NCBI GenBank assembly: GCA_038373865.1
Contig: JAXGGA010002156.1
Location: 38,501-102,500 of the forward strand
DNA from: Uloborus plumipes
Lineage: Eukaryota > Arthropoda > Arachnida > Araneae > Uloboridae
Direction of reading: 5' to 3'
DNA length: 64,000 bases
The notes below the pieces were generated by a model. The model was given only the letters and a program-made list of their open reading frames with translations. It ran no database searches and was not told the DNA's origin. Shown piece by piece: positions 34,050 through 47,340 of the stretch (positions within the stretch are counted from its first letter, which is position 1; each line of letters starts with the position of its first letter). A program made the translations under genes and the position numbers.

Positions 34050-34589
34050 CTGCGAAACAAATAGACAATTCAGAAGACTTATTAACTTCGAACACAAAAA
34101 TGTAAATATTACTAAAAGATAACATTTATAAAATAGCATAGATCTATTGGGAATTTGTTGTTTCATACTATATTTTGGTAATCTATGGAATCACATTTTT
34201 ACTTAAAGAAAATTCTCTAAAATATCAATATATTTCTCCTTAACTCTGTACTTTTTGCTATAGCTGAAATTTTGTTCGTTAAGCATTGTTTGTGTACATA
34301 TTAATTGCATATGTTTCGTCACCATATTTGTTCTGTTTTACTGTTAGTGCAGTTGTATAACGATTACTTTCATTCCTAATATAAATAAAAAATTTTATAA
34401 ACATATTATACTCTACTCTCGATAAAATTCTTCAGGAACCAGCTAAAACCAACAAGAGAACAATGAAAACTTCAGATAAAAGAACATTTGAACTATAAGG
34501 CATCAAGTTATCGAAACTTGACTGTAATTATAAAAAGTGTTAAGAATTTAAAACATTTGAAATGAAATTTAAACCTATTGTTAATCAAG

Positions 34590-35650
34590 TGGTTACAATG
34601 AAGAACAAAAAGTTAATTTATTACAATAAAACACCATTTTTTCGCTCCTAATATTTCTGGAAAAGTCAATTTTAGTCACATAATCATTAACTTCTCTAAT
34701 TTGACAAAGTACTTCGCTGTATTGTAATTCTTTCAGTAATATGATATTTGTCTAAAATTCAAATGGTGTCTTTTTTCAGCACAACTCATGGTGGCATATA
34801 ATCAAATTTAACCAAAGAACAATTGATTCGTTACGGCAAGTTTTGAAAGACGTAAAATATCATTACTTAAACATATAATTTTCTAAATTAGTCTACGGAG
34901 ACTCTTAAAATTTTTGGCAGGCGGGAAGAAAAAGCAAGTTGAATATTGTAAAAAAAGGGTTATAATATTATTTTCCTGTATTTAAGAAAAGTTATTTTCG
35001 GTAATTTTGCTTCAACGGAAATATGGTGACTCCTTATTGATGGAGCCAAACTTCAACTGGATCGTTCTATCTCAAATAATTCGTAAACATGTGGTGATTA
35101 ATATGTTTGCAGCTAAAGAGAAATATCTACTTTATTTAAAGCTATAAATTACCTTCTTCTCCCTCTTAATTTCTCTGAAAACTTAATTGCTGTGGCAATT
35201 GTTCTTTAACTAGACAAGCAGTACTTCTAAATGTTATGATTTAGTGAAATATTATGATATTTGTCCAAACATCTGAAGTGTATTCTTAACACAACTTATG
35301 CTGGAATAAAACAAAGCAACTAACTAAAAACTACCATTGAACCAAAGAACAATTAATTCAATACGGCAAGTCTTAAAAGACGTAATATATCATTACGAAA
35401 TATCTAATTTTCTAAATTAGTCTAGCAGACACTCTTCAAATATTTCGTTACTGGAAATAAAAAGCAACTTGTATGACAAAAAAAAAGAAAGAAAAAGGAT
35501 AAAAAAAATTAAAACACTTTTTTCTTATTAAGGAAAAAAGACATCCTCGATACTTTTGCTTCAGCGGGCATATGGTGACTTCTTATTGATGGATCCGAAC
35601 TTCAGCCGGATCATTCAATCGCAAATAATCCGTTGAATGACATCATTTCC
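34590..35650. repeat. Tandem duplication, two units of about 529 bp
   Basis: 34590-35118 and 35119-35650 share, in order, CCAAAGAACAATT, TACGGCAAG, TTTTCTAAATTAGTCTA, ATATGGTGACT and CTTATTGATGGA. They are diverged by many substitutions and indels. Non-coding. Confidence 0.8.
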
Positions 35651-37072
35651 CTTTTACTAAAGGGAATCAGGACCCCGAGCCCTTTATTTCAGCGGGATAA
35701 TAGACGGCAGCTAGATTGGTCGCACTCCATTAATTGTGAAGGAAAAAGGAGCGAAGAGGAAGAAGTAAAGTTGAGTTGAGTGGAAAAAAAAGAATGAAAT
35801 GATTGGGAGAAATATTATATATATATTTTTTAAAACTAATTTTTTGTTAGAAATATCATTTCAATGAAATGTGTTTTATATTTCGTTTAATTTTTCAAAG
35901 GTGATATTTTAATAAAGTGATAAGATTTTCCTGCTGTGAGATTTTATGGTGTCCCATAACATCATATGGAAAAAAATCATTAATAAATGAAATAAGAGGA
36001 GTAAACATATTTGAATGAAATAAAAATATATTTCTAAGAGTGAGAAGGAGTGTTTTAAAAAAAACACTGCCATACATATTTGTATGCTAAACTATGTAAT
36101 GTATACTTAAGACAAAGTTAAGATTTACATTTAATGAAATTACAATAGTTTATAATCAACTCTTTTTTTGCTGTAACTTTGGATGTTTAATTTTAACTTG
36201 CAAAACATACACACTGAATGTGCGTGTGTGTGACAGAGGAGGAAGTATGTGTGTGGGGGGCAAATTGCTGCAGATACCCTAATCAATCCTCAATTGTTGA
36301 CCAACAGACCTGAACCATAAAATCTTAATTTTTGAGGTTATTAATTTTTGAAGTTATTTAAACCACGGCACTACATCATAATGGTTTTGTTTATTTCACA
36401 CAAATCGCAGACATACAAAGTTATAGTCTAGGCTATTATTACAGCCGTTACTCCCATCTACTCAATCAGGGCGTTTGTTATCTATATATTACGACGCTTG
36501 TTCTTTTTTTTTTTAATTATTGCGTTCTGTAAATGTGATGATGGTCTTTTGTTGTGTCTGCTCGTTGTAAATAATTTGCCTATAGTAGTGATTGAAATAA
36601 ATTGAAATTGAAATGGAAATAGTAACTGGTAAAAAATGGCCAATAGTAGTAACGTAAGCCTGCAATGATCAAAAATTAGCAGAAACACCCAATACTTCTT
36701 TGGCAAAGCCGACAGAAGCACCATTTGAGTATATATTTTCGCAGTTTATATTTGGAAATGTCCGGCTCCAGTACGATTCTGAATAAAAAATATTAAAGAA
36801 GTGTATATTTAAATTATTTTAAATTAGTTTCATATTAACTTGACCTTATATGACAAATCTATGCTGTAACACAATTTTTAACGCATAACTCTATCGCTAC
36901 GAGTTTAAGAACAACTTGGATGAAGAAGAAATTACTAAAATTAAAGATAGAAGTCATAATTTGAAACAAAAATGCTTGCTAAACTTTTCAATAAAATTCA
37001 ATACGCATTTCAAGTTAATAACATAAACAATGTTACATTCAAAATGTAAGTAATAAGGAGTTTTTTCAACTA
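35651..37072. other. Non-coding stretch, nothing assignable
   Basis: Contains a GT-rich patch (about 36220-36262). No gene or paralogous repeat recognised. Confidence 0.5.
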
Positions 37073-37450
37073 CATTGCAAAAAATAAAGTGTTGCTTTAA
37101 CAGTGTCAAACTCACAGCAGAGGTTCCAGTTTATTACTGTAAAGTAGCAATTTTAAATTTTATTACCACAATTTTAAAATTCATTAGAACAAAATTAGCT
37201 GTATTATACTGGAAAAACAACAGTATAATACTGGCAGCAGAGGTTCCAGTTTAAAACTGTAAAATGCAATGCAATAAACTAAAATTAGCAATATTACAAT
37301 TTATTACTGTAAAACAGCAACTTTACAGTTTATTAGTGTAAAATAAGCAAACTTACAGTTCATTACTGTACAATTAGCAATTTTTACAGTTTGTTACTGT
37401 AAAATTCGCTATATTATACTGTAAAAACAACACCTATTTTTTACGGTGCA
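37073..37450. mobile_element. CACTGTAAAA MITE family, copy 1
   Basis: Built of many ACAGTTTATTACTGTAAAAT-like units in both orientations, with GCTGCCAGTATTATACTG-type and AACAACACC.ATTTTTTAC ends. Sister copies are at 56961-57353 and 63063-63974. The internal repeats are themselves inverted, so the element can fold extensively. Confidence 0.75.
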
Positions 37451-37464
37451 TAAACTTACCCTCA

Positions 37465-39020
37465 AACGTATTATATAAGCACTATACAATCTTAATGAAG
37501 CATAGAATGCTCAACAGCTATACAGCGTAAGGACATAAATTGCGACATTTATCACAAAGGGAAGAAACGTCTGAGAATGCCCTTTACATGTATCGCCGCA
37601 TTTCTATGAATGTGAAAGCATTTTAGAAATTCGAATTTCCGCTTGTGCTCTTGACTCCATTGAATTCACAGCATTATCCTCATGTCACTACACTCAATAT
37701 AAGAATTTGAAAAGCTCCTAACATCAGGAGAACAATAAGACTTGGCATTCAGTAAGAACATTGCACTTGCAGAGAGAAAATTGGAAGTTAAAGTTTTGTG
37801 AGAGATGGTGACAAGAGCTCTAGAACAGTTTGCTTTGCCGTGTATGTTACTTTTGGTTTCACACGTCTTGTAGAAGTTAGAGTCTAATTGTTTTCTACAG
37901 ACTAAAGTCTGAAAATATTATTTTAGCTTCAAAGACTCAGAATATATATTTAAAATTGTTGCATGCATTCAACTCTTTCATAGAACAAGTGGAAGTACAT
38001 GTTTCAATGAACCATTTTTTCCATCTGAAAATGAAGAAATTTGAAGTTTGTTTTTTAGTTGTTGAAAAATTAAGAGTATTTAATGAATAGTTCCTTATTT
38101 TCTAACTTTCCTCTAAATCTAGTGTTAACTAAATGTAAGAAATATTACTTCGCAAATAACTATACAATATTCTGTATATATATTGTTTTGTGTTATCTTT
38201 CTAACTTGAACATTTAGCTCTTTAATAGGAAATATTGAATAAGATATTATATAAGGGCCATCTATTCTTAATGACACATAGAATTCCCAACAGCTATACA
38301 ACATAAGCTCAGAAATTGTTACATTTATCACAAAGGGAAGACATGTCTGAGGATGCCCTTTACATGTATCGCCGCACTTCTATGAATGTGAAAGCATTTT
38401 AGAAACTCGAATTTCCGCTTGTGCTCTTGACTCCATTGAATTCACAGCATTATCCTCATGTCACTACACTCATTATAAGAATTTGAAATGCTCCTAACAT
38501 CAGGAGAACAATAAGACTTGGCATTCAGTAAGAACATTGCACTTGCTGGGAGAGAATTGGAAGTTAAAGTTTTGTCAGAGATGGTGACAAGTGCTCTACA
38601 GTTTGCTTTGCTGTGTATGTTACTTTTAGTTTCACATATCTTGTAGAAGTTAGAATTTAATTGTTTTCTACGGACTTTGCTCTGAAAATAGTGTTTCAAT
38701 TTTAAAGACTTAGAATGTAAATTTAAAATTCTTGCATGCATTCAGTTCTTAAATAGAGCAGGTGGAAGTAATAAATATGTTTTAATGGAAACGTACATTA
38801 TTTTCACCATCTGCAAATGCAGAAATGTGAACAACAAGTTTGTTTTTTCTTTGTTGAAAAATTAAGAACATTTAAAGAGTTGTTCCTTATTCTCTAAATC
38901 CAGGGTTGACTAGATTTAAGAAATATTAATTTGCAATTGTCTATACAATACTCTGAACGCATATTATTCTATGCTTTATCATTCAAACTTGTACCTTCAG
39001 CTTTTTAACAGGAAAAAAAC
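37465..39020. repeat. Tandem duplication, two units of about 778 bp
   Basis: 37465-38243 and 38244-39020 share long blocks such as GATGCCCTTTACATGTATCG, GAATTTCCGCTTGTGCTCTT and ACATCAGGAGAACAATAAGA, with few indels. A 99-residue minus-strand frame at 38442-38741 is not kept intact in the other unit, so I do not call a gene. Confidence 0.85.
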
Positions 39021-39494
39021 TAATCTAAATGCATTTTAAAATACAGTTTAGCATCCTTAAACTTTAAAATTAAGTTGATACATTTTTTGCTTCTTAATAT
39101 TGAAGCTAAGATTGCTTAGATTTTTTTTTAGAATAGTTATTTGCGATAATTGAGATTTTTACAAAGTAAATTGTTTCTTAATGATATATCTTTACCGGAT
39201 TGTAAGTCAAGACTATTCATAATGCCAATGGATGACAAGTTTCAGGTTTCTATAGAGTATGACTAAATTCTTATACACTCGTATTCTGGCGAAGCCTGAG
39301 TCACGTCAGGTGGAATTAGGACCATGTAGCATTGTGAATGATATTCATATTATGAAGAAGTCTAATACTTATCAGGCGAAACATCAGTTTATGATACCGC
39401 GTCAGCTCATAATTTCGATTATCCAATTTATGTTTTATAATTGTTGAATAACCGAGCTTTTTTGTAATTTGAGGCTTTTCTCTACACTTTAATG

Positions 39495-39946
39495 CAGGGG
39501 TGCCCACGGGGGGGGGGGGGATTATGGCGCAAGTTGCGCCATCAAAATTGGGGGGGGGGATTTTTTAAAACTAATTTAATTACTTATTTAAATTATTTAT
39601 TAATTTTCTTTTTTTAATTTAAGTTATTTCTTTATTATTATTTATTTATTTATTCATTTTTTATTTATTTTGTGAGCGAGTGTGCGAGTTTAAAATGCCT
39701 GGAAGGGAAAAAAAGCGAATCTATTCTGCGCATAGTTCGAACTTAAAAAAAATTAATAATATATTTAAAAAATAATAGTTATAATTTAATAAAATAAATA
39801 AATAATATTTAAAAATAAATAAATAGTTTTAAAAAATAAATAAATAAGAAAGAGGGGTAAAAATAAAAATAAAAGCACAAGAGGGTTGTAAAAAATTGGG
39901 AGGGGGGATTTGCGCCATTGAGCTTGGGGAGGGATGGGCACTCCTG
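39495..39946. mobile_element. hAT MITE, 452 bp
   Basis: CAGGGGTGCCCA at the left and TGGGCACTCCTG at the right, with a perfect 8-bp duplication CTTTAATG (39487-39494 and 39947-39954). The interior is almost pure A/T with ATTTATTTA runs, and its subtermini share GGCGCAA..GCGCCAT with inverted partners. Confidence 0.93.
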
Positions 39947-40009
39947 CTTTAATGAAACAAATGCTCAAAAAGACTAAAACTAAAATATCCAAGTATTGCT
40001 CTGGTTATA

Positions 40010-42454
40010 TTAGTCCAGGCTAGTGTCCATTGAAATGTCATCAAACCTAAAATTTTTACATATATGACATTTTTTGGTGGTTTCTATATGAATTTGACCT
40101 GCTGATTCCGAATCCGTTGAGTGCCAGACGCTAAACCTTGAGCATTTTTGTCAAAATGGCGAAATCTAATATGACTGCTGTAAAAGGTACGAAACAAATT
40201 AATGGAATTGTGCGCGCAATGAAACATTTTATACACTTAAAAATGATTGTACTCTTTAGTCAAAATACAATTCTATTGAAAATTAATATTTATGAAAAGT
40301 ATACGAATAAAAAAATTATCAAAATGGTAAAATTCAAGATGTGAGACTAAAAAGTTATAAGGTTCGATTTTCAGGTATAAATCATTTTTTAAACCGTAAT
40401 TTACATGAAACTAGAATGTTTTAACAAAGATAAACGTTTAAAATGCTATGCAGGGAGCATAAAAATGTGATTTAGCCTAAAAATAACACTGTAAAAATAT
40501 TTAGAAACATTCCAAACTTGTTTCGGGATTTTTCTGGTTTAAAGCAATTTCCTGCAAGAAACAAGTTTCTTTTGCGAAAAAGTTTCCCATATTGATACTA
40601 GTTGCATGAATGTGAAGTTCTCACTGGTATGAAACGTATTTTTAGCTACCAGCTGGAAGGTATATCCAACGTGTTTGTTTAGTGTTTCGCCTTCAGCTCG
40701 ATAATGGATTGTCCAGATTGACTTCATCCAAGTAAGGGTATGTGCAATCTCTCGATATTGTAGCTTTGAATGAATTGCAAACAAATTAGTGGCTCAGATA
40801 TTTGGTTGAAATTTCTGCTTTAGCAGTAGCCATATTTGTTAAACTGCTCCAGGAGCTTTCCTGGTAAGCCAGAAAAGTTCCGAACTGCTACCATCAACCT
40901 ATCCAAGAGTTTTTCGAAAGTTTCCGATTTGTTACCGTAAAGTGACTGACTTTTGTTTGGAAGCGTTATAAATTCTTTAGCAAGGTTTCTGACTTCAGCA
41001 GGAAACTTTCCTGATTTCTTCCAGGTATATTACTGGCAGAAGTTAAGCCTATAACTGCCCATTATTTTCCAGGAGTGTTTCGCTCTGTTTTTACAGTGAA
41101 ACTGTGAAGAGAGAAATTGGCTTAAAACATATCAGACAAATAAAAAACATATTTTCCGGTAATAATAGCATCGTATGAGAAACAGCACTACAAAAAATTA
41201 TTTTTTCCCAAATAAAAAGCGAAAAAATGCTTAGGGCTAATGAGATATATTCGATAGATGTTTTGTGATAACTTTAGAAGCGTCTGCGAATCAACCGAAC
41301 AAAAGATTGTTACAAAACTAAAAAGGAGAAAAAAGTCTTGAGACTTATCTGGTAGATTCATTAAATATTTTGCAGTAATTTTAAAAATGCCTGAGAGACA
41401 ACAGAACAAAAAATTGTTACTACTTAACTAAAAAAAATTGAAAGTTTTCTATTTTGATGCTTTATTTTAACAGAAAGCCCTTTTTTATTTTACTACTTCA
41501 AATAACAGTACAAATAAATCACTATACCTACCATCTGTACAAAAATGTGTTTAGTTTGTTTTTCTCCTTTCTTGATGTGATATAGACTTAAGCGTAAAGT
41601 ATTGATTGAACGTTAAATGCAGAGGACTCGGGTAAATTTAGCAAGACACAGTGGCATGCATATGACAAAACGTGGTCTCATGCAAATTTTTTTTCAATTC
41701 ATCCAAAACTACAATATCGAGAGATTGCACGTACCCTTACTTGGGTGAAGTCAATCTGGACAACCCATAATCCAGCTGAAGGCGAAACACTAAACAAACA
41801 CGTTAGATATACCTTCCAACTGGCAGCTAAAAATACGTTTCACACCAGTGAGAAGTTCGCATTCATGCAACTCGTATCAATATGGGAAACTTTTTCGCAA
41901 AAGCAATTTGTTTCTTGCAGGAAATTGGTTTAAACCGGAAAAATCCCGAAACTTAAGTTTGGAATGTTTCTAAATATTTTAACAGTGTTATTTTTAGGCT
42001 AAATCACATTTTTTATTCTCCCTGCATATCATTTTAAACATTTATCTTTGTCAAAACATTCTATTTTCAAGTAATTACGGTTTAAAAAATGATTTATACC
42101 TGAAAATCAAACCTTACAACTTTTTAGGTTGACATCTTGAATTTTACCATTTTGATAATTTTTTTATTCGTATACTTTTCATAAATATTAATTTTCAATA
42201 GAATTATATTTTGACTAGAGAATACAATCATTTTTAAGTGTATAAAATGTTTCATTGCGCACACGATTCCATTAATTTGCTTCATACCTTTTACAGCAGC
42301 CATATTGGATTTCGCCATTTTGACAAAAATGCTCAAGGTTTAGCGTCTGGCACTCAACGGATTCGGAATCAGCAGGTCAAATTCATATAGAAACCACCAA
42401 AAAATGTCATATATCTAAAAATTTTAGGTATATGCCCTTCTAGCCTGGACTATA
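40010..42454. mobile_element. Second foldback element, about 2.4 kb, arms about 770 bp
   Basis: Left arm 40010-40785 (starting TTAGTCCAGGCTAG) and right arm about 41690-42454 (ending CTAGCCTGGACTA) are inverted copies. The spacer of about 900 bp is unique. Matching short frames occur in both arms: MSIFVKMAKSNM at 40138-40344 and 42336-42124, and MKSIWT..AEGETLNKHV at 40784-40539 and 41745-41933. They differ by many amino-acid changes and are probably not maintained as proteins. The target duplication is unclear. A diverged relative lies at 46915-47140. Confidence 0.8.
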
Positions 42455-44569
42455 TAGTTAAAATAACAATCAAAGTCACTCCACAAGTACATACCTATAT
42501 ATTTTGAATAAAAATATTTTTGATTTTCAAAATTATCATTTTAAAAGTTCACGATAAGTTAATCCTGTTTACAATTTTAATTTAACACAGCCGTCATCCA
42601 ATACCTTCCTCCACTTGTCATCAGCTATAGGATCAGCAAAGTTTATTAAGAAATCTTGTTGAAATTTTAACTTTTCAATAAATATAAAGTCCGCTTACAA
42701 ACTGTCGGAAAAGCAAAGAGATTAGTAGCGCCTGCTACTCTGAAACATTAATTTTAGCAGTCTCTTTTTTTATGAGTTTATGAGTTAAAATAGAACATCA
42801 TTAACAATCATCTACTTATCATACTTCAGATCGCTACATTAAATCAATCTTAATTTGACTCGTCTACTATTGCATATGAAACATCAAAATGTTCTTAGAA
42901 ATGTTTTGTTCTTAGAAATTTCTCTTAAAATATCGTCAAAATAAAAACGTGTTTTTTTATTTATTTGTTTATTTAAATACCTCTATATCCGGGTTGAAAT
43001 ATTTTAAAAACTCACCAGGAAACAAAATACAATCCATTTACTTTTATGCGGAACATATTCATTGTTAATACTCGTATTTTGCATACCGGGCTCTGCCCTA
43101 AGCAATTGAGATCACTTATTTTATTTTACGATTTCTCATTTTATAATAATGCATTTATGTAAAACGAAAACAATTTCTAATAAAAAACTTTATGCAAGAC
43201 CTGTAATTTATTTCAAGTTAAAATAAAATGCAATTGTGGCTTAGAGTCCAAGATGCTTCTTTTTTTTTAAAGTTCAGGTAAGTCGAAAAAATGAAAGGTT
43301 TTCTTATAAAACTATTTTAGCACAATGAAAATTTGGGTAATAATTAAACTAGTCTTTGCTGTAAATATAATGTTTTTTAAAAATAGAGACTTTTCGAAGA
43401 ATAATTTATACGATAAGGCACTTTGCCATTTGAATGTTTAACAGTTATGCTGGTATGCATTTTGTTTTTTCCTACTTAATTGAAAAACCTCGTAACGTAT
43501 TCCACAAACTTAAATATTTGAATTATTTAATCACTGCTGTGTGCCTACGTTTCGATTAGTGGCTGTTGCCACACATAAAATCAATTTTGAATTTTGTTTG
43601 ATAACAGAAAATACATCAAACTTGCATTTTTAACTTCCTATTATTGACTGTCTTAAGAAAGTAAGTTAAATTCATAGAAACTTTAAGTTTCTCTACTACT
43701 TTTTAAGTGCCCCTAATTACTAGAAATACTATACTACATGAAAATTATTGTTTATTAGAGCTAATTATTGTGCATGTGGTACGGCAGATTACCATGGACA
43801 TGTAAAAAAATGAGGAAATTGTACACTTACCTCGGCCTCAGAAAAGGTTCATTTAAGTAACCAAACATTTATAATATAAACAACCAATTTTTCTCGTACA
43901 TTTACGAACACATTTAAACTAAGAATATTTCTTCAGATGGAACAGATTTCCTTTTATGTGCACCATTCTAAAATATTGTAAGAATGCCAACTATGTTTCT
44001 CTGAGAAAACATTCTCAAAAAGCATGATATAAAGAAAATTGAATTCGCTTCAAATGCGCAGAAGAATCACCGAAATGCTCAATTATGTATTCTTACAAAA
44101 TTGGTAGCCGAAAAATCTGTTCCTTCAAAAAACGAAACCATTCCAGTAAACCATAAACACTCTTCTGAATCGCCATTTTTTTTCAGTTACGACAGAAATA
44201 TCCAGCAGCAAGGGAATGTTGTCGGTTCTAAAGCACTCACTCACATGGAACATGATTTATTGATGTCATTTCCACCCGTTTATTCTTTTTGAAGAGTTCT
44301 GACGCTCTAGAATTTCTTAGAACGAAAAGAGATCGTCTGAGAAAGCTATTTCTGCGAACGCTTCATTAACAATGGTACCAATACTCTTTTGAAGAAAGAG
44401 AAAGAATGGAAGAATGATTTCGAAAAACAGTTTTCTTAACTCCCACGAACATAAAAAGCGAAATCACAGAAACCATACATATTTATACACATGTTAAATA
44501 TATACATGGTTTCTTATAATAAAACTAAATAATTTCGCACAGTCACAACCTTAAAAATAATAATTATAA
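42455..44569. other. Non-coding stretch, nothing assignable
   Basis: Ordinary AT-rich sequence. A 63-residue plus-strand frame at 44101-44292 has no support beyond being open. Confidence 0.5.
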
Positions 44570-45509
44570 GGGCGATTCTCTGTAAATTCGTCATTTTTCA
44601 CACGAAATCTGTCCGGGCATGGTTTTTTGAAATGTTCGTATAATTATTTTACTATTGCTCAGAAAATGAATCTATTGCTTTGGTTTGAAAGAGAGCCAAT
44701 TGAAGCTTGTGTTTTTCTGATAAATTGTGATAGGGGGTAAGTCCCCCGCCTGGTATAACTAGGCAGGGGATTGTGCCAGGTGACTGTGTTTTTACTCTTT
44801 GTTGCGTAATATCTGCAAAACTATTGGAGCATAATTAGTTACGAGATTACCTATAAATTTAGGCACAAATCGTGGACATAATAACTAATATGTTTCATAA
44901 TTAAGCAAATTGGCATTAATAAAATCACTTCTCAGAGGACTGTTTTCGTAACGATCCTGATGCATACTTTCATCACAAATGTGGCTCTCAAACTAAACAA
45001 AGTATCGTTTCAGTACCGTTCTCGGCAATTTCAGCAAATTCACACTGATTGCTTTAAACTTCATGTCAAAAAACATTTGCAAGAGCAACAGATTTTTTCT
45101 ATTGGAGCTTAGAATTTGACTCAAGGGGACTGTTTGAAAAATCTCCTGACATAATTTACATGACAATTTTAAGTTTAAAAAATAAGTAATTAGACCTTAT
45201 ATCATGAATAAAATATAGCTGCGTTATTCTATTTTTAGATAATAATTGTCAAATTTATGTAGTGTTGATAGGATTTTTGAAATATTACCTAGAAGTGTTA
45301 GACAATACGATTGGGACAGCCAGGGGACTGTGTTTTTAGCACTTAGATAATTTCTAGAAAAAAAAATTAAATTGTTATCGCTCCAAATACAATTGGGCCA
45401 CTGAGTATTAATACTTTACTCGTATTAAGAGCGATAATTATTTTATTACACTTTATTTTTTTAAATAATCGGTCCGGACAGCAAATTACCAGTTTACAGA
45501 GAATCGCCC
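44570..45509. mobile_element. MITE with GGGCGATTCTCTGTAAA ends, 940 bp
   Basis: GGGCGATTCTCTGTAAA at the left and TTTACAGAGAATCGCCC at the right form a perfect 17-bp inverted repeat, with ATAA on both outer sides. Internal motifs GGGGACTGT..TTTTAC recur. No transposase. Superfamily open. Confidence 0.85.
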
Positions 45510-46271
45510 ATAATAGTAACAACACGGGTGTATAATTCTTACAAACTCAAAAGAGTGCAATTTTAATTTCCTTAAAAGAAATCCTTCAAAAAATGTCAAA
45601 ATCGGAAAAGAGTACATTATTCATAAGTTATATTTATTTATTTATTATTTAAAGTATTGCGCACTAGAGACAAATCCAACTACTGTGGCAAGTATAACTA
45701 GAGCAAATAAAATGAATTATACATAAAAAATATTGAAACATATAGACTTAAAACAATTAAAAGGCATGTTAAAAATATCTGAGACACGACAAGGAGTTAA
45801 AATTTTGTAAAAATTTAAAAGACAACAAGCGAATTAAAACAAATTACACATTTAAAATACTCAAACAAATACACATAAAAGTCAAAATAGACTTAATAGT
45901 TCCTTTTCTTCAACTGTGAAAAATATAATTAAAATATATTTTAAAAGCACGTTTTTTTTTTTTTTTTTTTTTCAAAATACCGTAAATTGAAGTCCATGAA
46001 AAATGAAAGATACTTAAATGCAATAATAAAGTGTACAAGAAATGCAAAATATTTTTTTTAAGTACTAAGTTGTCATGAGGAAAGCTACAAAACCATTTTT
46101 TTTTATGAACCTCACCCTCCCAGTTAGTTGTGATACGTAATTTAAGTGTTCCCTAGCGATAAATACTGATGCCTTGGGTAAATTAAAGCAACCAAGTTTT
46201 TCCTCTGTTCTTCTTGCTTTTTTTGGAAGTTTAAGTTCTAAAATGAGTTAAATTTTTGTGTGTGTTTTGCA
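45510..46271. other. Non-coding stretch, low complexity
   Basis: AT-rich with a long T run at about 45952-45972. No feature recognised. Confidence 0.5.
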
Positions 46272-46275
46272 TTAA

Positions 46276-46504
46276 CCTTTAGGAACCGGGCGGTACACAT
46301 GCTGTACCATAAATCTTTTTTCTTTAGAGGGCAGGGTTGCAATTTTCGCTCGAACCCTTTGGAGCCGGGGATTTTTTCAAGGTTTCATACGTCTGGTACG
46401 ACAGTTTATACCTTCTCTTGTCGATGGAAAATAAATCTGTGGTTCAACTTCGTACTACATGAGTCTAAAGAAAAATTCCTACAAAACAGCCCGGTTACAA
46501 AAGG
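46276..46504. mobile_element. TTAA-type (piggyBac-like) MITE, 229 bp
   Basis: CCTTTAGGAACCGGGC at the left and GCCCGGTTACAAAAGG at the right, flanked by TTAA (46272-46275 and 46505-46508). A minus-strand copy of GGAACCG..GGCTCC lies inside. The plus-strand open frame across it is incidental. Confidence 0.85.
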
Positions 46505-46914
46505 TTAATATAGCGCGAAATCGGATGTTTTAAATGTTTTAAAATTACAGTTGAAGATCGATTGCAACCTACGGACCTCGTGTTGAATATTGTTGATGTC
46601 CAACTTCTTACGCTTCTGTGTGATTGTGTACAATGCGATTATTTATCTACATGATTCTTATCGGGAAAAATGAGGTGTTTCTACTTACCCTCTGATTCTT
46701 TTGAAAACGCTATTTTATTCGCTGACAAAGCCATCAAGTAAGTACCCAATACCTTCTCGGACACAATGCAAAAAAAAAGTCACAACTAACACCATAGAAA
46801 ATTCTAAAACGTAGTAATTAATCGTCGGATTATAATGGTTTCCACCATTTACCTGTGAATATTAAGTTTTTTGCGAAAATAATTCCAAAATCGCTACATG
46901 CTGCGTGAAAGCAG

Positions 46915-47140
46915 GCGTCTCACTGCAGTAAAAAATATGTTTTGCTACCAGTTTTAGAATAAACTAACCGTTTTTATTGTGTGTTTAGCTTTCAGTAGAT
47001 TTATGATCCGTCCAGATTGGCTAAGCCTTTGATGCAAGCGAAGAGCGGTATGAGGACACTCGAATTGCAGACTCTTTTTTCGCCGTTTTTTCTTTCGTAA
47101 TCATATCGCAAACCTACTTCAATAGTGTTACAACTCAAAA
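46915..47140. repeat. Diverged relative of the 40010-42454 foldback arms
   Basis: TTTTGCTACCAG, GTGTTTAGC, TTATGATCCGTCCAGATTGG and the order of blocks resemble 40625-40730 of the left arm. ATAGTGTTACAACTCAAA at 47123-47140 has its inverse at 49221-49239, beyond the hAT insertion, so part of an old inverted repeat may flank 47341-49098. Confidence 0.5.
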
Positions 47141-47340
47141 ATCCGCTTTTTTCAGGAAACGCGAAAAACTGTTCCGCCGCTGATATCATTATTCTGGGCT
47201 TGGAAGTCATGACAAAATGTGAGAGTCTTTTAAAATTGAATTTCAGACGTTATTTGGTATCCTTCCCTATTTGATATTTCGTTATCGTGAAAATTATAAA
47301 TTTTCCAAGTTGGGGGTGATAGCAAGTGAATCGTCTACAC

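Noticed and set aside
37073..37450. CRISPR-like regularly repeated short motif
   Set aside because: The motif occurs in both orientations with irregular spacing and in dispersed copies, in a eukaryotic intron. It is a MITE.
39786..39992. Minus-strand frame beginning MDILVLVFLSICFIKAG, like a signal peptide
   Set aside because: It spans the terminus of a hAT MITE (39495-39946) and its duplication, then runs into A/T low-complexity sequence. The hydrophobic look comes from chance and composition.
44101..44292. 63-residue frame of balanced composition
   Set aside because: No recognisable domain, no splice-site or paralog support. Too short to call.
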